Shown: piece after piece, positions 26,366-35,272 of the stretch
Position numbering within the stretch: the stretch's first letter is position 1
How the letters are laid out: each line of letters starts with the position of its first letter
Source of the DNA: Salinarchaeum sp. IM2453
GTDB taxonomy: Archaea > Halobacteriota > Halobacteria > Halobacteriales > Salinarchaeaceae
Length of the DNA: 64,000 nucleotides
Direction of reading: 5' to 3'
NCBI RefSeq assembly: GCF_019693215.1
Contig: NZ_CP081183.1
Span: 1,925,226-1,989,225 of the forward strand
Notes under the pieces: model-generated
The model's database searches: none
What the model saw: only the letters and a program-made list of their open reading frames with translations
Told to the model about the DNA's origin: nothing
Translations under genes and position numbers: made by a program

Positions 26366-27150
26366 GCTTCAATCACCCCTGATTCATGCAAATATTCCGC
26401 AAGTTTTTCTGTTGACTCCTCTGTCGAGCCCTCCCAGACTGTAGCCTCACCGCCGGTATCTGGAACATACATATCGGTAACTTCAAGCCTTGAATCAGCT
26501 ACATCTGTCGACAACTCAAGATCAGACAAACTTAGCACATTTAGTTCTTTGCGCTGTGCCTGCCTAATCCCTCGTAAGCTCGCATATCGAGGGTCGTTAA
26601 TACCTGTTTGGATTGTGAGAACTGATGGCAAGTCAACTTCTGTCAGCTCCTCGATTCCTCCTTCAAGTTCACGATGTACCGATGCAAGATCCTCATGTAA
26701 GTCTAAGTCGTTAACTACAGCAGCCCATCCATAGTCGAGTCGTCGGGCAAGCGCAACTCCAGTAGCGCCAAACGCTTCGTCTCCAGCTTGGACTCCGGTA
26801 AGAATCAAGTCTGGATCTTCTTGTTTAGCGACAGCAGCTAGTATTCTAGTTTTCGCTTCAACATCAAGCAACTGCTGGTCTGCAAGTGCTTCATCCCAGA
26901 TGCGAATTCCCCGATCGGCTCCTTTCGCAAGCGCCATTCGAATTGTTTCTTCAGATCGCTCAGGACCAATTGTTACTGTTACTACTTCAACGTCGTCTCG
27001 TTCTTCACTAATCTGAACTGCTTCTTCTACCGCATAGTCATCCCATTCGTTCAATTCATATTCTAGGTATCGGTCGTCAACCTGTGTCCCTTGTATTTCA
27101 AATTCATCCGGGATGGTCGCGACTTCCCTGACAGTTACGAGGATTTTCAT
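26362..27150 (-). CDS. etfB: Electron transfer flavoprotein, beta subunit
   Basis: 262 aa. The family signature DPDLILTGVQAGDEAFGATG with the following VALARRL is present, as is the N-terminal MKILVTVREVA strand of the adenine-nucleotide-binding fold. First gene of the etfBA pair; it is divergent from acyl-CoA dehydrogenase across about 266 bases that hold both promoters. TTAATTA lies about 26-32 bases before the ATG. Confidence 0.93.
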   Translation of the reverse strand: MKILVTVREVATIPDEFEIQGTQVDDRYLEYELNEWDDYAVEEAVQISEERDDVEVVTVTIGPERSEETIRMALAKGADRGIRIWDEALADQQLLDVEAKTRILAAVAKQEDPDLILTGVQAGDEAFGATGVALARRLDYGWAAVVNDLDLHEDLASVHRELEGGIEELTEVDLPSVLTIQTGINDPRYASLRGIRQAQRKELNVLSLSDLELSTDVADSRLEVTDMYVPDTGGEATVWEGSTEESTEKLAEYLHESGVIEA

Positions 27151-27386
27151 GTAACCACTAGTGTAGTATTCTTACTAATTAATAATTTTACCGCCCATCT
27201 TGGAACATAAAGCTAATCAGGTGATATTGGACCTATACTTGTTCTAAAGAGATTTTAGCAGATTCTCCCGATCTATCGCCTTTTGAGGCGGAGCTGTAGC
27301 CTGCAAAAATTGAACACTGTCCTCCAAAAGCTGGTTGCAATGATCGATATGGATTAGCATCAGTTACCTTGAGCATCGGAGCAGAA

Positions 27387-27392
27387 TTTATA
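27387..27392 (+). promoter_or_regulatory. TATA box of the acyl-CoA dehydrogenase gene
   Basis: TTTATA lies 25-30 bases before the GTG at 27417. It fixes GTG as the probable leaderless start and argues against the TTG at 27369, which lies upstream of the box. Confidence 0.65.
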
Positions 27393-27416
27393 TGTTATCA
27401 CGTTCTACGCCAAGTC

Positions 27417-28559
27417 GTGCCATACCAATTGTCAGCCGAACATGAAGCTATACGTAAAGCGGTACGTGAGTTCGGGGAGGAAGAAATCCGGCCAGTCGCA
27501 AAAGAATATGAAAAAGAAAAGCGATATCCAGAAGACCTTCGCCAAGAGGCAGCAAAATATGATTTTGTCGCTCCCCACATCCCTGAAGAATACGGCGGGC
27601 CTGACATGGATACCCTCTCTAATGTGATTGTCGTTGAAGAACTGTGGCGAGCTGACCCGGGAGTCGGTGGAGCAATTGCGGCTGCCGCATTTGGAACTGG
27701 AATGCTGTTGAAGTACGGAGATGAATGGATGTGCGAAGAGTGGCTACCGAAGATTGCTGGCGGTGATACACCGATTGCCACAGCTATCTCAGAACCTGGA
27801 CACGGCTCAAATGTTGTTGGGATGGAAACCACGGCAGAGAAAGATGATGATGAGTATGTCATCAACGGCAATAAAATGTGGATTACCAATGGGACTGTTT
27901 CTGATGTTGCCATTATACTCGCTAAAACATCTCCTGGAGAACGCCACCATGGCATAACGGCTTTCCTTACCACAACAGATGTTCCAGGATACCAAGCAGA
28001 GAAGATTGACAATAAACTCGGTATTCGGGCCCAAGATACTGCTGAAATTGTACTAGACGACCTTCGTGTTCCTGAGGAGAATATCGTTGGTCATGTTGAC
28101 CAGGGATTCTATCAACTTATGGAGTTCTTTGCTCCGGCCCGTGCAGCCGTTGCTGGTCAGGCTGTCGGAGTATCACAGGCTGCCTTCGATGAAGCACTTG
28201 AGTATGCACAGGAACGTGAGCAGTTCGGCAAACCTATCTCAGAATTCCAAGCAATCCAGCACAAGTTAGCTGAGATGTCAACCAAGATTGAAGCTGCACG
28301 ATCACTCACATATCGAGCAGCAGCGGAAATTGATGATGATAATCTCCAAGAGGGAACGAAATTAGCTAGTATGGCAAAGTTATTCGCCAGTGAGGAATCC
28401 GTTGATATTACTGACGAAGCGATCCAGATCTTTGGAGGTTCAGGGTACGTGAGCGATTATCCTGTTGAACGATTCTTCCGCGACGCTCGGATCACCAAGA
28501 TCTATGAGGGGACTAGCGAAATTCAGAAAAATATCATCGCAGATCAGTACCTCGACTAA
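27417..28559 (+). CDS. Acyl-CoA dehydrogenase
   Basis: 380 aa flavoenzyme that introduces the first double bond of beta-oxidation and passes electrons to ETF. Landmarks: ISEPGHGSNVVGMETTA and KMWITNGTVSDVAI (flavin and acyl-CoA site), FGKPISEFQAIQHKLAEM, and the catalytic glutamate in RITKIYEGTSEIQKNIIA. Starting at GTG 27417 (PYQLSAEHEAIRKAVREF) gives the usual family length. Divergent from etfB. Confidence 0.93.
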   Translation: MPYQLSAEHEAIRKAVREFGEEEIRPVAKEYEKEKRYPEDLRQEAAKYDFVAPHIPEEYGGPDMDTLSNVIVVEELWRADPGVGGAIAAAAFGTGMLLKYGDEWMCEEWLPKIAGGDTPIATAISEPGHGSNVVGMETTAEKDDDEYVINGNKMWITNGTVSDVAIILAKTSPGERHHGITAFLTTTDVPGYQAEKIDNKLGIRAQDTAEIVLDDLRVPEENIVGHVDQGFYQLMEFFAPARAAVAGQAVGVSQAAFDEALEYAQEREQFGKPISEFQAIQHKLAEMSTKIEAARSLTYRAAAEIDDDNLQEGTKLASMAKLFASEESVDITDEAIQIFGGSGYVSDYPVERFFRDARITKIYEGTSEIQKNIIADQYLD

Positions 28560-28722
28560 TTGCTACTGACTACACTGCTTCTCTCTCATTGGGAATCTAA
28601 TAATCTCCACGAGAAATTATACTGACCTCCTAAAATGAGTTACACATATTTTCCAGGACTCAGTTCTATACGGTTGCCCCTTGCAGGTACTTTTATTCAA
28701 GAACGGGAGAGAAATTTTCTAG

Positions 28723-28971
28723 TTATATTAGGTCTTGTTCCTCCAGCGCGTCAAGCACATCCTCAACCAGTGTGTCTACATCATCATATGGCCAGTCTCC
28801 TGAGAGCTTCGAGTTCAGTTCCATTACCGTAATTGAGAAGTCACCAGACTCGAACCGTGTTCCAGGCCCCTGAGGAAGTGCAGGAAGAAGGTCCATTGGA
28901 CCGGATACTGGATAATCGGCATCTTCAAACGCTTCGGTCATCTGTTCTCTAAGCTCAGATTTGTCTGCCAT
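28723..28971 (-). CDS. MTH865-family small protein
   Basis: 82 aa. MADKSELREQMTEAFEDADY with the following SGPMDLLPALPQGPGTRFES matches the MTH865 (PF07747) family of small archaeal helical proteins, which have a known fold but no known function. It is cytoplasmic and acidic. It sits alone between acyl-CoA dehydrogenase and the second acyl-CoA synthetase. Confidence 0.75.
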   Translation of the reverse strand: MADKSELREQMTEAFEDADYPVSGPMDLLPALPQGPGTRFESGDFSITVMELNSKLSGDWPYDDVDTLVEDVLDALEEQDLI

Positions 28972-29110
28972 GCTATATCATGACCTGTACGGGATAGGTA
29001 AAAGGTCTATCGGTATTGGATAGCTGACGACTATCGTGACTCTCAGCATATTAGTCACATATCTTACATTAATCAATACACTTTTACATCATGCAATGGT
29101 TTAACATATC

Positions 29111-31093
29111 ATGTCAATTCGCGAAGCTGAACAGGAGTATACACACCCCGCAATTGACGAGACCGTCTTGCCGGTTGAGCTTGAAAATGCAGTAGAGCGG
29201 TACCAAGATCAACCCGCACAACAGTATAAAGGGGGTATCTACAATCGCTCATTGACAGGTGATATTCTTCCTGAGGCTCCTGTTGGTGAATTTGCCTCTA
29301 TTTCGTACCAGACATTAGGGCAGATTACTCAGTACCTTGCTGCAGGATTTCGTGACTTAGGAATAGAAGCAGATGATCGTGTAGCCATCTTCTCAGAAAC
29401 ACGAATGGAATGGGCGCATGCCGACTTTGGACTTCTTGCCGCTGGTGCCACTGTGACAACTGTGTATCCAGACGTATCAGACGACAAGTTGGCATACTTG
29501 ATTTCTGATCCCAACGCGACTGCAGTCATTGTTGACTCTGAAGGGGCTCTTAAGCAGCTCTTAGACATTGAGGATGATATTGACATCTCATATATCATCA
29601 CCATGGATACAGTTGATATTTCTCGCCCTGACGTATTGACATTGAGTGATGTGTATAACCGCGGTGAAACTGTATTTGACGAGGCATCCTATCAATCCTG
29701 GCTTGATACCCAGGAGTTTGATGATTTGGCGACACTAATCTATACTAGCGGAACTACCGGACAGCCGAAAGGAGTAAAGCTTACACATCGAAACCTTCGC
29801 TCTAATCTCAATCAGGTGTTGGCCCGGTACGGCTCTCGTGAGGAGATCCCTCCCGAGTATCAAATTGGAACATCGACTCAAACTGTCTCGTTTCTACCTC
29901 TTGCACATGTTTTTGAGCGATTAGCCGGTCATTACCTCATGTTTGCCGGAGGAGCCTCAGTTGCATATGCTGAGAGCCCAGATACCTTACAAGAAGACTT
30001 CCAAGCGATACAACCGACAACATCAACCGCTGTCCCTCGAGTATATGAAAAAATATACGCGGCAATCCGCGAGCAAGCAACAGAATCAGCGATTAAAGAA
30101 CGAATATTCAACTGGGCTGTGGATGTTGCACAGGCATACCATCATACAAACAACCCAGGAAGCATACTCACTGCGAAACATGCGATCGCTGATCAACTTG
30201 TCTTCCAGAAAGTTCGAGAAGAACTTGGCGGTAACATTGACTTTATGATTAGCGGCGGTGGTAGTCTCTCAGCTGAGCTCTGCGCATTGTTCCACGGTAT
30301 GGGCCTACCAATCTTCGAAGGCTATGGGCTGACTGAAACCTCACCTGTCATTTCCGTAAATCCTCCTACGCAACCAAAAGTTGGAACAATCGGCCCTCCC
30401 GTCGTTGGCCTCGATATACACGTTGATACCGCAGCCACCACAGACGGGGATTCAGATAAACAGGGAGATGTTGGTGAACTACTCGTTCGTGGCCCCAACG
30501 TAACCAAAGGATACTGGAATAAGCCAGCTGCTACAGATCGCTCTTTTGAACAACAACTGACAACTGATCAATCGCAAGCAATTGAGGCCGATGGTGGCAC
30601 AAACGCATGGTTCCGAACTGGTGATATTGTGCATCACAGACCCGATGGATACTTAGAATTTGTTGAACGAGCCAAGCGTGTGCTTGTATTATCTACCGGA
30701 AAAAACGTTGCTCCCCGGCCGATTGAAGATGCTTTTGTCAGTAGCAATATTATTGAGCAGTCTGTTGTGATAGGTGATAATCGTAAATTCGTTGCTGCCC
30801 TACTTGTGCCAAATTACCAGCACATACGGGAGTGGGCCGCACAGAATAATATTGACCTTCCGGATCAGCGTGAGGATATCTGTACTGATGACCGCGTTGT
30901 AGATTATATTTGGAAAGAAGTTGATCGTGTCAACGAACAATTTGATCCCCATGAGCAAGTAAAAGAGTTTGCACTACTGCCAGAGGAATTTACTGTCGAA
31001 AATGGATTGCTCACACCTACAATGAAGAAAAAGCGAGGAAGTATCTTTGATCGATACGAGAGTAAAATTGAATCTATCTACGAAGACAGTTGA
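29111..31093 (+). CDS. Long-chain acyl-CoA synthetase
   Basis: 660 aa, the FadD/ACSL-like branch of the ANL ligases. Motifs: IYTSGTTGQPKGVKLTHRN, MISGGGSLSAELCALFHGMG, EGYGLTETSPVISVN, WFRTGDIVHHRPDGYLEFVE, and the hinge RAKRVLVLSTGKNVAPRPIE. It belongs to the AMP-forming long-chain group of about 600-660 aa and is distinct from the shorter ligase at 16.6 kb. It would activate fatty acids for the dehydrogenase encoded upstream. Confidence 0.9.
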   Translation: MSIREAEQEYTHPAIDETVLPVELENAVERYQDQPAQQYKGGIYNRSLTGDILPEAPVGEFASISYQTLGQITQYLAAGFRDLGIEADDRVAIFSETRMEWAHADFGLLAAGATVTTVYPDVSDDKLAYLISDPNATAVIVDSEGALKQLLDIEDDIDISYIITMDTVDISRPDVLTLSDVYNRGETVFDEASYQSWLDTQEFDDLATLIYTSGTTGQPKGVKLTHRNLRSNLNQVLARYGSREEIPPEYQIGTSTQTVSFLPLAHVFERLAGHYLMFAGGASVAYAESPDTLQEDFQAIQPTTSTAVPRVYEKIYAAIREQATESAIKERIFNWAVDVAQAYHHTNNPGSILTAKHAIADQLVFQKVREELGGNIDFMISGGGSLSAELCALFHGMGLPIFEGYGLTETSPVISVNPPTQPKVGTIGPPVVGLDIHVDTAATTDGDSDKQGDVGELLVRGPNVTKGYWNKPAATDRSFEQQLTTDQSQAIEADGGTNAWFRTGDIVHHRPDGYLEFVERAKRVLVLSTGKNVAPRPIEDAFVSSNIIEQSVVIGDNRKFVAALLVPNYQHIREWAAQNNIDLPDQREDICTDDRVVDYIWKEVDRVNEQFDPHEQVKEFALLPEEFTVENGLLTPTMKKKRGSIFDRYESKIESIYEDS

Positions 31094-31140
31094 TCAATAA
31101 AATTTGCATAAACTACCTGTCTTAGCAGTGGCAACACTAC

Positions 31141-31390
31141 GATGATAATGCACCAGAATCGAAATTTATATCAAAAACAATATTATAAAATCATATCGAA
31201 ATTTTAACTTACAGAATTAGACTAATTTTGAAAATTACTTTAATTTAGATGTTAACGTACAAATATACTTGCCAAATAAATAATAAATATATTTATATGG
31301 CAATAATAATTCGAAAGTAAAGTATTAGAGAATAATTTATATATTTATTACATTTAAATAGTTGGATTTATTATAATAAGGTGAAAACTG
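31141..31390. other. Second very AT-rich island
   Basis: About 250 bp of nearly pure A and T, for example AATAAATAATAAATATATTT, with no open frame; this is most of the gap 31094-31484. In composition it resembles the island at 13290-13520. It ends about 100 bases upstream of the DUF7523/cysS unit. Confidence 0.7.
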
Positions 31391-31484
31391 TTCGGCTCAG
31401 AATCACAAGGGCTTTTCTGTTGTAATACTCTGTTCTTCAGATACTTCCGAAACGGATCAAAAGATCGACTTCCTACGAATTGAT

Positions 31485-31976
31485 ATGTCTTTAGCAGAAC
31501 GTACCCGTGATGCAGTTCAACAGACACCATTCTTACATGAGGCGCTTCGGACTGGTGTCTTGAACTACAGAGCAGCAGCTAGAACTCTTGATATCGATGG
31601 CGACGAAGACGCAATTGCAACTGCTCTACGCCGTTATGCTGACACACTCTCTGAACCCATTCAGCAATCAACTCCAGTCGTCCGTGTTAAGCGTGGTGTT
31701 GGGATTGCTGACTCTTCTAAGCCTTCATCATCCCCGCTTTTACAAATTGGTGAAACGACTGTGATTGACCAAGGAGACCAAACAGCTGTGTTGATCTCTG
31801 GATCATGTTCTACAATGGACCAAGCAAGAGTACTTACTCGACTTGGTATCGCTGACATCGAGACTTACGCATGCGGATTCAGCTCCGAAACAGGGATAAT
31901 TGTTGTTTCGAATGCGGATGGAATGAGAGCATTACGGTTGATTGAACAGTCTTTCCAAAATCGACCGACGGTTTGA
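31485..31976 (+). CDS. Haloarchaeal conserved protein (DUF7523-like)
   Basis: 163 aa. An N-terminal helix-turn-helix-like region (HEALRTGVLNYRAAARTLDI, DEDAIATALRRYA) is followed by an alpha/beta region with hydrophobic strands (TAVLISGSCSTMDQARVLTR). The layout resembles small ACT-like or regulatory proteins, but I recognise it only as a family that accompanies cysS in haloarchaea. cysS starts 27 bases downstream, so the two form an operon. Confidence 0.6.
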   Translation: MSLAERTRDAVQQTPFLHEALRTGVLNYRAAARTLDIDGDEDAIATALRRYADTLSEPIQQSTPVVRVKRGVGIADSSKPSSSPLLQIGETTVIDQGDQTAVLISGSCSTMDQARVLTRLGIADIETYACGFSSETGIIVVSNADGMRALRLIEQSFQNRPTV

Positions 31977-32003
31977 AACATCAGCCTCAGATATAGTACA
32001 ACA

Positions 32004-33488
32004 ATGACACTCCGCGTGACAAACACGCTGTCGGGAGAACGGGAACCATTTGAACCAGACGGTGATGAAGTCTTACTCTATCTATGCGGACTAACAACTT
32101 CGGACCCAGCACATCTCGGTCACGCGCGAACGTGGGTTCATACTGATGTTATGCATCGGTGGCTAGAGCACCTAGGCTATGACGTCCAACACGTCGAAAA
32201 TTTCACAGATGTTAATGAGAAAATCGTTGCCCGAGTCGGTGCAGATGGAGAATCAGAGTACGATGTTGGTCGACATTATATTAGTGAGTTTCTTCGAGAC
32301 ATGCGGTCGCTTAATCTTAAGCGAGCAACTGTCTACCCAAAGGTGACTGAGCACATCGACGATATCATCTCGATGGTTGAAACACTCATTGATAAGGGAT
32401 ATGCCTATGAGTCCAACGGATCTGTCTACTTTGATGTAGCAGAGTTTGATGAGTATGGAAAATTATCTAACCAGCAACTGGAGGAGATGGAGTCACAAGC
32501 GGATCCAGACGAACGAGCCGAAAAGAAGCGGGCTGCTGACTTTGCATTATGGAAAGCAGGCGATGTCGATACCACGACAGTTGAGGAAAACCGGCGTGAT
32601 GACGCGGCACCAGTTACAGATGCTTGTGAGACTGCCATGACATGGGATTCACCATGGGGGGAAGGTCGGCCAGGATGGCATATTGAGTGCTCTGTCATGT
32701 CTACGAAGCATCTTGATACAACCTTCGATATTCATGTTGCTGGTGAAGACCTTGTTTTCCCACACAACGAAAATGAAATTGCACAGGCAGAGGCAGCACA
32801 CGGTGAGCAGTTTGCTCGATACTGGCTCCACGTTGGCCTGCTTGAGACAGAGGGTGAAAAAATGTCTTCGAGTCTCCGGAACTACTTCACTGTCGAAAAT
32901 GCAATCGAAGAGTTTGGCCCGAATCCGATTCGGACTTTCCTGCTTTCCACGACATATTCTGAAAAGCAAACATATTCAGAGGCAACGCTGAATGAATGTC
33001 TCGAACGCTGGGATCGTCTCGATCGAAGTTACAGACGAGCCGTCGAGACAGCTGATAGCCCTGAAGCAGCAACGACAGTGGTTGATGACGAACTTCGAGA
33101 CGCAGTAGAATCCTGTGAAGCAACGTTTACCGAGGCTATGAATGATGATTTTAACACTCGAAAAGCAATCTCGGCACTTGACTCACTTGCTGGCGTAATT
33201 AATTCACATATTGACTCATCTGAAGAGTATGATTATCAAGGGCTCCGCCAATCCATCGAGTTATTCGAAATGCTTGGTGGTGATGTATTAGGTTTGTCGT
33301 TTGGGTCTGAACCAGAAAGTGACATCGAGATTGCAGAAGATCTTATTGAACTCATCCTTGGGATCCGCGAAGCGGAGCGTGAGGCCGGAAATTACACCCG
33401 TGCAGATGAGCTTCGCGATGAACTCGAAGAGCTCGGTATCTCTGTTCAAGATACAGACAATGGTCCTGTGTACGAAATCGAACAGTAG
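32004..33488 (+). CDS. cysS: Cysteinyl-tRNA synthetase
   Basis: 494 aa class I synthetase. The zinc cysteine and HIGH-type motif are in YLCGLTTSDPAHLGHARTW, WHIECSVMS and HNENEIAQ carry further zinc/active-site residues, and the KMSKS motif is KMSSS in GEKMSSSLRNYF. The DALR-type anticodon domain follows to the end. Its stop codon is directly adjacent to the stop of the convergent idsA gene. Confidence 0.95.
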   Translation: MTLRVTNTLSGEREPFEPDGDEVLLYLCGLTTSDPAHLGHARTWVHTDVMHRWLEHLGYDVQHVENFTDVNEKIVARVGADGESEYDVGRHYISEFLRDMRSLNLKRATVYPKVTEHIDDIISMVETLIDKGYAYESNGSVYFDVAEFDEYGKLSNQQLEEMESQADPDERAEKKRAADFALWKAGDVDTTTVEENRRDDAAPVTDACETAMTWDSPWGEGRPGWHIECSVMSTKHLDTTFDIHVAGEDLVFPHNENEIAQAEAAHGEQFARYWLHVGLLETEGEKMSSSLRNYFTVENAIEEFGPNPIRTFLLSTTYSEKQTYSEATLNECLERWDRLDRSYRRAVETADSPEAATTVVDDELRDAVESCEATFTEAMNDDFNTRKAISALDSLAGVINSHIDSSEEYDYQGLRQSIELFEMLGGDVLGLSFGSEPESDIEIAEDLIELILGIREAEREAGNYTRADELRDELEELGISVQDTDNGPVYEIEQ

Positions 33489-34553
33489 TTACTTCTCACG
33501 TTTTACCACAAACTCTGTAAATTCGAGTAATTGATCCTTTGGCTCGGGCTGCAGGTCTAACCCATGAATATGTTCTCGCGCTTCTGCGGCTAAATCCAGT
33601 GCGATGTCCTTTGCATACGCGATACTGTCTGTTTCTTGGAGGATGTCGATCGCTTCAATGATTTCTTCGTTAGTATTCTCTTCTGCAGCCAAAATCCTCT
33701 GTAGTCGCCGTGCTCTCTCTTTAGGAGCTGTCTCGACGGCGTGAATGGCCATTAGAGTAGTCTTCCCTTCGCGGATGTCATTTCCAAATTCCTTCCCGAA
33801 GTCACCAGCCTGTCCGAGTGAATTTTCAACATCAAGGATATCATCACCAATTTGGAATGCTACAGACACTTTTTCAGCGTATCTTGCGGCCTCGTGTTCG
33901 ACCTCTTTTGATTGTTCTGTAACAATCGCAGCAAGTCGTGCAACGATCCGACCAAGGCAACCTGTCTTACAGGCACACATTTCTAGATACTCTGGCTCTC
34001 CAACTTCGATTTCTTCGTCGTTATGCCAACAGATATCCATCCCTTGTCCAATGTGCGTTCGATTCAGTTCATACATTAACATCTCGTATGCTCGCAAGCG
34101 AAGCTCAGGATCAAGGTTCCCTGGGTTCTTCGTTATAATCTTCAGCGGGATAAAGTACATAGCATTACCAGCATTCAGTGCAATGTCTACACCAAACTGC
34201 TTGTGAACTGCTGGTTCGCCACGCCGCATTGCTGCTTCGTCTTCCACATCATCAACAATTATTGTTCCGTTGTGTAGTATTTCAGGAATTATCGCGTATG
34301 GAAGATACTCATTGGGATCCTCCCCAAATGCCTCAACAAACACCAAAAATAGCACCGATCGCCACCGTTTTCCACCCCTATCTAACAGGTTCCATATTGG
34401 GTCTGACAGTGCTTTTTGAACGCTCCGTGCATCGTACTGATATGTTGGTGTTCCAAAAAATTCATCGAGATACTCTTCGCTGACCTCCCGAGGAATGACC
34501 TCTTCTATCGCTTGATCAATGTCCGGCCGCCAATCCGCCAGTGTATCCCGCAT
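33489..34553 (-). CDS. idsA: Geranylgeranyl/farnesyl diphosphate synthase
   Basis: 354-aa trans-isoprenyl diphosphate synthase for ether-lipid and carotenoid chains. The first aspartate-rich motif is DDVEDEAAMRRG and the second GDDILDVENSLGQ; HNGTIIVDDVED precedes the first. Product length (C15 or C20) is not certain from sequence. It is convergent with cysS with no bases between the stop codons. Confidence 0.9.
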   Translation of the reverse strand: MRDTLADWRPDIDQAIEEVIPREVSEEYLDEFFGTPTYQYDARSVQKALSDPIWNLLDRGGKRWRSVLFLVFVEAFGEDPNEYLPYAIIPEILHNGTIIVDDVEDEAAMRRGEPAVHKQFGVDIALNAGNAMYFIPLKIITKNPGNLDPELRLRAYEMLMYELNRTHIGQGMDICWHNDEEIEVGEPEYLEMCACKTGCLGRIVARLAAIVTEQSKEVEHEAARYAEKVSVAFQIGDDILDVENSLGQAGDFGKEFGNDIREGKTTLMAIHAVETAPKERARRLQRILAAEENTNEEIIEAIDILQETDSIAYAKDIALDLAAEAREHIHGLDLQPEPKDQLLEFTEFVVKREK

Positions 34554-34771
34554 ATGCTATCTCAGTCGGGCATCTCCAAAAAACTTCCAGAAGCAATCTA
34601 CATATTTTATCCCAAATCTCTGATCGCTTCGAAAAGTGAGGGCCAATATTTACTGTTTTCTTCCAATCATAGGACCACCCTTGAAGGAAAGACCAAGACG
34701 GACCCAATATCCGTTGGAATACTTTCACTTTTATGCGAGATTTTATTCCGGATAAAGACTAATCCACTCAT

Positions 34772-35164
34772 ATGAGCCAATCCACGCTTGATAGCGACGA
34801 GGAGCTATTTGGAGAAGCAGCAAACGAAATACGGACAGATGTAGAAGAGTCGCTTGCTGATGCCCGAGATGCTCTCCCTGAAGGTAAAGAAATTCTGAAT
34901 CTCGAAGCGAACAACGTAATCGGTGTTCTTAATCGACTTAAATCAGAACTTGACACCAGTGGCGCGAAAGACAGTCTTCGAGATGCGAAAAAATGGTATA
35001 CTATCGGCGAACGTGCGGAGGCGTTTGACGATGCCAATGATCTGGCAAGTGAGATTGAGGAAGTTGAGTCGCTGATTACAACTGTTGATGACGCTCATGA
35101 ACATGCAGCAGAACTCGCCTCGACTGTCCCTGAGATTGGAGATCAGTTGAGCAGTGAAGAATAA
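34772..35164 (+). CDS. DUF5790-family haloarchaeal protein
   Basis: 130 aa, very acidic, mostly helical. The opening ELFGEAANEIRTDVEESL and the central DAKKWYTIGERAEAFDDAN match the DUF5790 family as I remember it. Cytoplasmic, function unknown. It is followed after 108 bases by sdhA, which has its own promoter. Confidence 0.65.
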   Translation: MSQSTLDSDEELFGEAANEIRTDVEESLADARDALPEGKEILNLEANNVIGVLNRLKSELDTSGAKDSLRDAKKWYTIGERAEAFDDANDLASEIEEVESLITTVDDAHEHAAELASTVPEIGDQLSSEE

Positions 35165-35243
35165 CTAACTAGCTATTTTATACGGCAAGAGATTCCGATA
35201 ATTCCCAGAGGGCAGTCTCGTGAATGATTCGCATTTCTGTAGG

Positions 35244-35249
35244 TTTATA
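35244..35249 (+). promoter_or_regulatory. TATA box of sdhA
   Basis: TTTATA at 24-29 bases before the sdhA ATG (35273), typical of a leaderless transcript and showing that sdhA is expressed separately from the gene before it. Confidence 0.6.
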
Positions 35250-35272
35250 GTGTTCCAATCCAATGATCAACC

